Positions 24,893 through 35,385 of a stretch of 64,000 nucleotides of DNA are shown here, piece after piece. The stretch is from Nipponacmea schrenckii (Eukaryota > Mollusca > Gastropoda > Lottiidae). The stretch spans positions 40,535,106-40,599,105 of the forward strand of contig JAUJPP010000005.1 in assembly GCA_030562195.1 (NCBI GenBank). The letters run 5' to 3'. How positions within the stretch are numbered: the stretch's first letter is position 1; each line of letters opens with the position of its first letter. The notes beneath the pieces are model-generated. The model saw only the letters and a program-made list of their open reading frames with translations. It made no database searches and was not told where the DNA came from. The position numbers and the translations under genes were made by a program.

Positions 24893-26862
24893 GCTGTAAC
24901 CGCTGTGCCATAGAACCAACGCTCTAACCACTGTGCTATAGAACCAACACTCTAACCACTGTGCTATAGAACCAACGTTTTAACCCTGTGCTATAGAACC
25001 AACACTCTACAACTGTGCTATAGAACCAACGAATCTTACGCTGTGATATAGAACCAACACTCTAACCGCTGTGCTATAGAACAAACGCTCTAATCGCTGT
25101 GCTATAGAACCAACACTCTAACTGCTGTGCTATAGAACCAACTTCTAACGCTGTGCTATAGAACCAACACTCTAACCACTGTACTATAGAACCAACACTC
25201 TAACCACTGTACTATAGAACCAACTCTCTAACCGCTGTGCTATAGAACCAACACTCTAACCACTGTGCTATAGAACCAACCTCTAACCGCTGTGCTATAG
25301 AACCAACACTCTAACCGCTGTGTTATAGAACCAACGCTCTAACCACTGTGCTATAGAACCAACGCTCTAACCGCTGTGCTATAGAACCAACGCTCTAACC
25401 GCTGTGCTATAGAACCAACAATCTTATCGCTGTGATATAGAACAAACTGCTCCAACCTGTGCTATAAGAACCAACACTCTAACCCTGTGCTACTGAACCA
25501 ACGCTCTAACCAACTGTGCTATAGAACCAACGCTCTAACCAACTGTTCTATAGAACCAACCTCTAACCACTGTGCTATAGAACCAACGCTCTAACCAACT
25601 GTTCTATAGAACCAACACTCTAACCAACTGTGCTATAGAACCAACGCTCTAACCAACTGTGCTATAGAACCAACGCTCTAACCACTGTGCTATAGAACCA
25701 ACACTCTAACTGCTGTGCTATAGAACCAACCTCTACCAATGTGCTATAGAACCAACGCTCGTAACCACTGTGCTATAGAACCAACGCTCTAACCGCTGTG
25801 CTATAGAACCAACACTCTAACCGCTGTGCTATAGAACCAACACTCTAACCAACTGTGCTATAGAACCAACGCTCTAACCGCTGTGCTATAGAACCAACGC
25901 TCTAACCGCTGTGCTATAGAACCACACCTAACCGCTGTGCTATAGAACCAACGCTCTAACCGCTGTGCTATAGAACCAACACTCTAACCGCTGTGCTATA
26001 GAACCAACGCTCTAACCAACTGTGCTATAGAACCAACGCTCTTAACCGCTGTGCTATAGAACCAACGCTCTAACCAACTGTGCTATAGAACCAACGCTCT
26101 AACCGCTGTGCTATAGAACCAACCCTCTTACCAACTGTGCTATAGAACCAACCCTCTTACCAACTGTGCTATAGAACCAACACTCTTAACCGCTGTGCTA
26201 TAGAACCAACGCTCTAACTGCTGTGCTATAGAACCAACACTCTAACCGCTGTGCTATAGAACCAACGCTCTAACCAACTGTGCTATAGAACCAACACTCT
26301 AACCAACTGTGCTATAGAACCAACGCTCTAACCGCTGTGCTATAGAACCAACGCTCTAACCAACTGTGCTATAGAACCAACCTTAACGCTGTGCTATAGA
26401 ACCAACACTCTAACCAACTGTGCTATAGAACCAACCTCTAACCGCTGTGCTATAGAACCAACGCTCTAACCACTGTGCTATAGAACCAACACTCTACAAA
26501 CTGCTGTGCTATAGAACCAACACTCTAACAATCTGTGCTATAGAACCAACGACTCTAACTTGTCATGAAAATCTAAATAGAAACCAAGTCAAGCTTCTAT
26601 AAATTAAAAGCTTTGCTATAGAACCAAACGTCTTACAACGTTTAGTAAGAATCACCTAAATCTAACCACTGTGCTATAGAACCAACCTCTTACACTGTGC
26701 TATAGAACCAACCTCTTACTCGCTGTGCTATAGAACCAACGCTCTAACCAACTGTGCTATAGAACCAACGCTCTAACCGCTGTGCTATAGAACCAACGCT
26801 CTAACCAACTGTGCTATAGAACCAACGCTCTAACCGCTGTGCTATAGAACCCCCCCCCCCCT
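24893..26862. repeat. ~28-bp satellite, ~70 copies, derived from a tRNA-like SINE head
   Basis: The unit is GCTGTGCTATAGAACCAACG plus CTCTAACC. The complement reads CGGTTAGAGCGTTGG followed by TTCTATAGCACAG, the same words as the A-box end of the SINE head at 53831-53845. Unit length varies by 1-3 bases (CCGCTG, CCAACTG, CCACTG). A non-repeat interruption sits at about 26555-26660. The array ends in a C13 tract at 26850-26862. Confidence 0.9.
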
Positions 26863-29800
26863 TAATTACCAGAAACTGTTTACTGTACATTAATATCAAG
26901 CGGTAATTGAATCCTTGCATGTCCATTATAAAAGCTAGAAATTTATATTTAGAAACACAGTCAGAACTTACAATCCATGTGAATTGTTTCAATCAAGATC
27001 GTGGACGTCATTATTGAATATATTACATTAAACATTGTGTTTAGAATACTTTATTACAACATGGAAAATGTCCAGGTTTCTCCTTATTAATAGCCCAAAC
27101 TGGAACGAATATCAGTCCAGTGGGAGAGGTAGCTCAAATCACTAGCCCAAACGGCATAAATAAGCTCAAATCGGACGACACCATTGTGAAAACTTTTTAT
27201 CCTGTTATCCAATATATTGATTGGCTATTTCAATCAATTTTGGTTGATTTTTAATTTTTGACTTTAACAGGTCTTTTTTTCTGAAAAAGGAAACCCATAC
27301 TGAAAAGAAAATAAGCCTTAATATTAACTTTTTCCTACTGAAGTATCACATCTTTAACAAAAGAAAAAATAGATTTCTTTTCTGCATAAATTCTAAAGCA
27401 AATTTATATCAAATAAAAGTGATGTCGTTCACCTAAAGGGTAATTGTTTGTTTTCTGATCTAGGAGAGAACATTGTTTGATTCCAGTCGATTTCTGAAGC
27501 AAGTTTCAAGGGAATCTAATAATCACCAACAGTTTATAAATTTAAAACTGTATCGAACCGATATAATAGTCTTAGCTATGTTTAATGTTTCGAATCAAGC
27601 CAAACCTGTTCAAGGTTTATTGCTGGACAAAGACGAAACGTCGAAACGTCGCAAGTTATTTATCAAAGTAATTGTTATCCATTTATTGAACCGATATAAT
27701 AGTCTCAGTCATATGGAATGTTTCGACCGAAGCCAAACCCGTTTTAGGAAAGTTTCTCGATGCTCCGAAACTAAGGAGTTTTGGTAAAATGCTTGCAGAC
27801 AGTTCTATAACTATTAAGAAATTCGAATGTGACGTCTAGAACTATTTGCCTTTGTGGGAAACCAACTTTAAAATATGAACTAGTTGTTCTATTGTTTACA
27901 GGTTGTTTATAGCAACCAAAAATACAAGTTTTACCTACTTGAATTAAAAACATCTTAAATCTAATCAATCTCAATAGATCTTTAATATATATTTTTATCT
28001 AACCATATACAGGACTGCGCATAACGTATTGTTTTCAATATAGTATGGTCCCAGTCATCTTTGAATCCCACGGGAAACTCGATGGTTCGTTTGCCTGACG
28101 AGATTATTTCAATCTAGGCAGAGGTCGGAAATTACAACCCTGTTTTCCACTGTCAATATACAATATTACATATTTCAAAATGACTTTTTTCTGCCTACAA
28201 GAAGCAATATAACTCACAAGAAAACGTCGTGGTTCGATGTTCTGTGGTTAATGACTTTTAACCCGTTTTTTTTTTTACCAGCCAATGATGTATGGCGGTA
28301 TGGCAAAACACTACGGACGCAAAATGTGGGAATTACTCCTTTTTTCCATAACAGACTGTTCATTATTAAGCTGATCAAAAGAACATTTGGCAATTGGGAA
28401 TCGTTTCCTGTCATGTTTGAGATGATTTTTAGGGTACACAAAGTCATGAATATTGATTGAATTTCACCCAAATTGTATTGAGTAGGCTATTTAAAAAAAT
28501 GACTTATCCCCAGTCGACAAACAGACCAATGTCCTCAACCTGATGTTATGAATATTTAACTCTTAGATCAATAGTCCAGTTTGTTTATTCTGTTGCGTAT
28601 GGAATAATTGAAACAGGCCTGAAAGGGTTTCTGAGGTGGAACCGTTTTAGAATGGATAAATCAATAATCTATTGACTGACTTAGTTTATACAAAAAAAAT
28701 CAATCAAGAAAACGCTTATATTTATTTTATGACGTCCACCGTTACCATATCATAGACTGGGTACTTGTTGCTCTCGTACCAAACAAACATAAAAAATATA
28801 TAGAACGGACAGAGTAAGAAGTTTTAGGGTTGGTTGAATATGCCAGGGACTCTACTGTTTGACTAATTAGATTGTTATGAACTAGACTTTCTTGTAATCC
28901 AACTGTTGTTGACTAAAATTAGCGGGAAGCAAGAGTCTTAGGTTGTGCTTCATGGACCTCTCTGAGCGTTTTCAGATCGACAGAAATTTGTTATGCATGT
29001 CCTTGTCAGCGAGGATTCAGTTATATACCGTTATTTTAACGGAGTTGTGGTGTTATTAAGGGATGGCATATGTCCGATAATATAGCCTCGTGTATAATTG
29101 TAATGATAAGCAATTTACTGAATTATTCGCTTTCAATAGCAGATAGTTGTGAGTGGTTTCATCAAATCACATCCATCAACAAGTAATTAAGTAAAACATT
29201 GCAGGCGTATTATTTATTAGTATTGCAAACATTATAGATCCTTAATATCTGACTATCATTTGGATAAAACCGAAGACTGGAACTGCAAAACAAATTTAAA
29301 TATCTAAAAAAAAAGCTTATCAACACATCAGTTAAAACAGCACATGACATGAAGAAGAATCTCACTAGATCAAACATGATTACCGTAGGAGTATGTTTAA
29401 TAACGAACAAACAACCCACCCAACCCCTAGTGCTAACCCCTAGTGTTTACCCCCCCCCCCCCCGAAATACAAAATAAGATAAGACACTGTTTTGGTAGCG
29501 GCTAGAAAAATAAACTTATTTAATCTAATGATCAGAAATAACATTTATCCTACATGTCACCGATTTCAAACTGGCGAGGGATTTTTAATGTGCATACCCT
29601 GTAAGACACGGGGCCTCGGTTTATTGTCCCATTCGAACGACTGGACGCTCTTTTTCAGGTCTCTCAGACCTGCATCACTGACAGGGAAAAACCGGACTCC
29701 GAAAGTTGATCTCGAGCTTTGGTGGGATTAAATCCTGGACCCTCGTGTAGGAGAGCAAACGTCTTACTCACTGATCCACTGTGGCCCCCTTGGTACATGG

Positions 29801-30097
29801 GTTCATGGGCATTTTAACCCCACCCATCCTCATCTATATACATCATGTATTTTATTTCAAATATAAATCACGTGACCTGTATAGACCAATCAATTAATTG
29901 GTGTAAAAGATTTTGAATAAAGAATCTATAATGTTTAAGTTATTGGCATGGAGTCTACAACATAACAAAGTAGTTACTAAGGGCAGGATAATGAAATAGA
30001 GCTTGTCTAACACTGAGTAGCACAGTTCTGCACGGACGACAGCCTTGGACGGTCAACTTTATTTTTTACCAATTTCAATACTCAACAAACCAGCATC
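26863..30097. other. Intergenic before caveolin 3
   Basis: A diverged duplication of ~85 bases at 27545-27630 and 27690-27775 (ACCGATATAATAGTC, AATGTTTCGA, AGCCAAACC). A poly-C tract at 29451-29463 and a tRNA-SINE at 29565-29790. The promoter of caveolin 3 should lie in the last few hundred bases. No other gene is recognised. Confidence 0.5.
29565..29790 (-). mobile_element. tRNA-derived SINE, minus orientation
   Basis: The complement begins GGGGCCACAGTGGATCAGTG (A-box-like TGGATCAGTGAGTAAG), then GGTCCAGGATTTAATCCC (B-box-like). The body has CATTCGAACGACTGGACGC and CTGCATCACTGACAGGG in plus orientation, as in the 16-kb copy. Confidence 0.75.
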
Positions 30098-33000
30098 ATG
30101 TCTGAAGATGGTCCCGATATGGAAAACAGAGATCCCAACAATCTCAACGATCACGTTAAGGTAGGTGCCGTTTTCAGGAATAATTCCCAGACTAGGGTAG
30201 CTCTAAAATCGCCCACGTTCAACTCTAACTGTGGACACATGGGAGTTAAGCCTACTGTTGGTTTTTTTCTGGAACGGAAGGGTTATATCGTATCGCTTCT
30301 TTTAAATGTTGTTTAAATCTTATTTTATTGTCAATTTGACATATATATCATAAAGTTGAAATATATAACGGTATACCTGCTGGCTATAAGAACAACAGAC
30401 ACATTACTGCTGTATTATAGCGGTGCAGCAATGTTGGAAAATAGTTTTGATTTAAAAATTCTAACAGAAATCACGGTTAGAAATAATGGATGAATTTTAA
30501 CATCAGAAGCAATATACATAAATACTAGAATTTATTTTAAACACCATAATTTTCATATTTATGAGGAAAAGATATAAACATTAGTAATATTAAACATTTC
30601 TTGACTTTTCCGTCTTCATAAGCCCCATAAGGTGCAGAAGAGTAGGACGTAAAACACAATTCTTTTCATTTTATTTTATTTGACTCGTACTTACTTACTA
30701 CTACCGTACTACTATATCAATTTAGTTTTATGGTCTAATATTTATAGGTGAATGTCAATATAATATCATATTTCAATATTTGTCAGTATATGATTATATT
30801 TGAGTGTCCTGTCATTTCATTTCTATAGATAAGTCAGTTGCTTGATTTAAATAACAGGGTGTGATTGGAAAATGACTTGGGATGGGAATACGGGTTTTGA
30901 GATAGGGAACATCAAGCAGCTAGTTTATGATTCTGATTTATTAAGATTAGTGAGGTCAGATTAGGGTTGAGGGTTCAGTTCATTTAAAAATTTCTAGAGC
31001 CATAACTTGGACATATAAGGGTACGAAATGGGGGCCATCGCCTTGGTCACTTCGCTTTACAAATCATAATAAAAGTACAAGTATTAGAAAGAACAAAGTG
31101 CGAGATACTTCATATACAAATCATTTATGTTTCTGTGACTTAGTGCAAAGTAATCTGAAATTATTATACAAATTAGCATTGTTTACACAAATTAATGGGG
31201 CGTTATAAGCGAAATAGTTTTACATTATAAGTCAACATGAAAAGGCAGTATAAGGCAAACTAATATGGCACTATAAGACAAAGTAATATGGCGCTATAAG
31301 GCAAACTAATATGGCGCTAAAAGGCAAACTAATATGGCGCTATAAGGCAAACTAATATGGTGCTATAAGGCAAACTAATATGGAGCTATAAGACAAACTA
31401 ATATGGTGCTATGAGGCAATCTAATATGGCGCTATAAGGCAAACTAATATGGCGTTATAAGGTTAACTTATATGGCGTTATAAGCAAACCAATTTGACAT
31501 TATTTCGGCAACCTGATGTGATAAAAGCCATTTTTCCTTATATAAAAACCAGTTTGACATAACCTCATGTAAAAGTGTCCCTTTAATATAAGTCCTTCAA
31601 ACGTCAAGTGATATTTCATACAAACACTTGAAATTCAACTCTTGTTTGTTTCTCTACCATTAATGTATTCAATTAGAGAACAAATATTTAATCTATTCAG
31701 TACAATGATATCATTGATTCATTCTTTTACATCATTCATTCTGTCAAAGACGTTAAGATCAAATTCATGTACCGCTTTGGGGAAACTTATGTGTTTATGA
31801 CAATATGACGTTATACTGCAAATTAATGTGACGTCCAAACAAATTAATGTAACGTTATAAGCTAACTAATATGAGGTTAAAACAGTGTGACGTTCTAAGG
31901 CTAACGAATGTGAAGTTATAGGGCTAACTAATGTAACGTACAAACAAACTTATATGACGTTAAAACAATGTGAGCTTATAAGGCTAACTAATGTAACGTT
32001 ATAATGCTAACTAATATGACGTTAAAAAAATGTGACGTTAAATACAAATTAATAGTGACGTTAAAAAAATGTGACGTTATAATACAAATTAACGTTAAAA
32101 CAATGTGACGTTATAAGGCTAACTAATATGAAGTTAAAACAATGTGTGACGTTATAGAGCAAACTAATGTGACGTTTTAAGGCAAGGAAATGTGAGTTTA
32201 AAGGACAAACGAAATAACACTTTCATTCATTCATCACTTTGAAAGTAGATTCAGGATTGCAAACTACTCGATTCTCTGGTAAAGTTGATGAAGTATGAAT
32301 GTACTAAACACCTTTTATAGAAAATGTCATTGGGAATTAGAAATTGTGAAAACTTGTTCATATCTGCCCCATCTGTTCATAACAGCGAACAGTGTTTATA
32401 TATTTCCACGCCTATGATATTTTTCTATGTTAATTCAATAGACTAGGGAGTATATTAAATCCTTGGCTTTAATCTGATAACAATACACACGGCTCGTATT
32501 CCATTCAATACAATATAATAACTAGACTTAATATACAACCTGACCATATAATAACGTTTTATACACTTATTGTGACTATAATCCGACCTTTATGCATGGT
32601 GTATTATCGATCACAATGACTTGTATTGATTATTGATTATTGATTTAGTCTGCCCATGTCTTTGAAAGCGCATTTGTTAATAGTTTACAGCAAAGCAACA
32701 GTTCTAAACCTTTTCTATTAAAAAGTCGAGTACATCTCCCACTAAGGAAAATATTTTGTCGTTGTCAAGGGTTACTTTCAGGTAACTAACAACCGTTCTC
32801 TAGTAACCAAGTGGAATGAAAATAAAACACCTTTAGTCCAGCACTAAATAAATTATAGTGAAAAATTTAACATGGTAGGCAAGATATATGGGACAACATG
32901 ATTCACTTCATCGGTCAAATAAATAATTGTTATGGCCCAGAATAAAACGATGAATCACTAGTCCAAAATTTTCCCTAAAACACAGGCGCAAGAACCAAAA

Positions 33001-34101
33001 ACACGTTACAGCAATACTTATATAATAATGTAAGAGTTTTCAGGGATCAAAGGGTTAAGACAATTTACTATGCACTTCAATTAAAAACGCGTTTATACTT
33101 TAGTTTGATATTACCATCCCGTCTGACTACAGCACACTGTCAATGCCACTTGTATGGCGCTGTATGTGGTTCAAAATAGCATCCAAATCAGTAGTAGTTT
33201 ATTTTCCTCAGAAATACGAAAGATAATGATATGCAGAAAATGTCACGTGGTCTTATTTGATTTCCGTAATATTCAATGTACAAAATTACGATCCGAAGAT
33301 TAAGATTCAGTTAACACGATCTAGTTTAGAAGTTTCAAATATAACAAAGTCTATAGACTACATTACGTTAAGATAGGAGATATTACACGTAAAAATACTT
33401 CAATTTTATAGGATTTGTCACTTCTACCTTAGAAATGACGACGTGATTTTAAGAATTTATACAATTTGATTTGGATCGTAAGTTGAACCACATACAGCAC
33501 CATACTCTGAAAGTAGTCTTTATTCTCAAACAATAAAACAATACTTGCTATCACCATCTATAGTAAAATTGTGTGGTTGTTCAGATTAAACAAAAACCCG
33601 TGGCACCTTTTGATACAAGCCGAGCACCTTCGCAATCCTTCAAAACTGTTACTGTCCAGGACAAATTACCTTCCTTTCTCATACTGAATGGAGTTGTGTA
33701 TACTCATTACCACAATCAGATTCAGATTAAAATAAAACTCATTCATTTCATTTGTTTACTTATAGGTGATGTTTGAAGATGTATTGGCTGAACCGGAAGG
33801 AGCTCACAGTGCCGATTGCGTTTGGCGAAACTCGTATAAATGTTTCAACTGCAGCAAAAACTGCTGTTACATGTTCCTCACGTTTCTGTGTGGTCTACCA
33901 CTAGCCTTATGTTGGGGATGTGAGTTTGCGATGATCACTTTCCAACACGTATGGCAGATCACACCATGTCTCAGAGTTTTCATGATCAACTTGGGATGTG
34001 CCCAGAAATTCTTCGGTACCTGTATTAACTGTTGTCTGGCGCCGATCTGTGAGGCGATGGGATTGTGTTTCAGCAATATACAGGTCAAGAACAGTTCATA
34101 A
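30098..34101 (+). CDS. CAV-like: Caveolin, copy 3
   Basis: Two exons, 30098-30160 and 33766-34101, phase 0, 132 residues. The 3.6-kb intron is by far the largest in the cluster. Exon 1 reads MSEDGPDMENRDPNNLNDHV. Exon 2 begins VMFEDVLAEPEGAHSADCVW; FEDVLAEP fits the caveolin signature exactly. The membrane hairpin and C-terminal region are as in copies 1 and 2, but EAMG replaces EACG near the end, as in the EAVG of human CAV1. Fifteen cysteines. The intron holds a SINE tail, a ~23-bp repeat field and an inverted-repeat element. The long distance from copy 2 is filled by satellite and repeats. Confidence 0.95.
30470..30660. repeat. Segment duplicated from (or to) 21935-22115
   Basis: AAATCACGGTTAGAAATAAT, CATCAGAAGCAATATACATA and TTAGTAATATTAAACATTTC occur in the same order at 21935-22115. 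Both copies end in the SINE-tail motif AGAAGAGTAGGACGTAAAA. Confidence 0.75.
31190..32210. repeat. Degenerate ~23-bp repeat field in caveolin 3 intron
   Basis: The first block (31250-31490) repeats GGCGCTATAAGGCAAACTAA. The second block (31800-32210) repeats GACGTTATAAGGCTAACTAA alternating with GTTAAAACAATGTGACG. Both look like the same 23-mer at different degrees of decay, separated by ~310 non-repeat bases. Confidence 0.8.
33140..33505. mobile_element. Inverted-repeat MITE in caveolin 3 intron
   Basis: The left arm TGGCGCTGTATGTGGTTCAA with ATCCAAATCA faces the right-arm complement TGGTGCTGTATGTGGTTCAA with ATCCAAATCA, about 300 bases apart. No coding frame is visible. Ends and target duplication are not determined. 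Confidence 0.55.
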
Positions 34102-35385
34102 AACCAAAACCATCGGCAACCTTATTTACTACACAAAATTCAAATACACAACTAGGATTTTGATTGGATGTTTCTAAGCCAATTGCAAGCGTGGATAAGG
34201 TTACCGGAACCAATCGCCAAACTTGAAACTGCTCGTCCGACTCAGTATATGAATATCATGTTGATTCTTCTAATCCGTCCAGACATTTACCAAGTTCTAT
34301 CTGTGCTAATGATATCAACAAGAACATTATTTGGTTTTGACTATTTCAATCGTTGCTTTAAAATACAGTACATCAAGGTTTTGTCTTTTACATTTGGTTT
34401 GTAATTGATGTATAAGTTGACTGTATTAAATTTGGCTGGTTTTCAAAAAAAAAATCATGGTATTTTTAACTTTTTTTAAAATTTGTCTGAAAATGTTGTT
34501 ATATCTGTACATAGAGTGTTTATATAAAAATGGTATTTATATTTTCTACTAACTATGTTTTTATTCTATTTTTAGAAGTTTAAAGTCTTTAGAAACAGTT
34601 GTATGCGCCATTATCATTCCAACATATTGGCACTTTTTATTTAATTACACCGGTCTTGTAGTCTTGGTGACCTGGTATAAACGTCAATTCAGGAAGCATG
34701 CTTTCGCTGAAAACAAAGATCTACGCACAACCGTATTACCTGATGGCGCATATAACGTGTCAAAACTCTAGTTTGTTATTTTGTTAGCTCGGCCAGTAAA
34801 TTAATGGTTATTTTTTAAAAGTCAACCGTCCATCTACGATTCTGTGATATTACTGTATATTTTTAGTATTAAAAATTCTTTTCTGTTTCAATTCGGCTTG
34901 TTTTGTTATCATCAAAAATCACCCGACCTAAAATTTAAGATTTAATGTAGGGAATGTGTCTTTATCAAGAGTAACAAATAGGCATAGCAAGCCGGAGAGA
35001 AAAATAATGTTTTTAACGTCGTTCCAAGGGTTGGATGAGGGACGGGGGGGGGGGGGGGTCTCTTGCCTTTCTATGTTTAAAGTTCTGTAAAGTTCTGTAT
35101 GGTCAAATGATTTGAAGTGAATTTTTGAATGGGTACGGTGGTAGGGAAGATAATTACAGTAATGTATTGTGGTCTGATTTAGCAGCTTCTTATCAAGAGT
35201 TACTTTCCCTTTTGCTACAGATATTTACTTGCTTTATTTGTCACGTCACAGGGTGTGGAAATCCATTGAATAACAGGAATAATGAGGAATCCTACGTCCA
35301 TGATTGGAAACCCCTCCAGAACAACTTGAAAGCTTTCACATTTTATTGGAATCCTGTACAAATATAAAAACTATTTTCCAGAAAT
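34102..35385. other. Intergenic between caveolin 3 and secreted gene 1 (convergent)
   Basis: It holds the 3' UTRs of both converging genes. A G-tract lies at about 35045-35058. AATAAA on the minus strand at 35347-35342 is the likely polyadenylation signal of the neighbouring gene. No other gene is recognised. Confidence 0.5.

Noticed and set aside
24893..26862. A CRISPR array or tRNA gene cluster
   Set aside because: Units are ~28 bp head to tail with no spacers, and each holds only an A-box-like part, never a full cloverleaf. It is a satellite in a eukaryotic genome.
30161..30316. Read-through of caveolin 3 exon 1 as a 72-residue protein
   Set aside because: The GTAGGT donor after the codon for K21 and the exon 2 at 33766 restore the caveolin; the read-through has no similarity.
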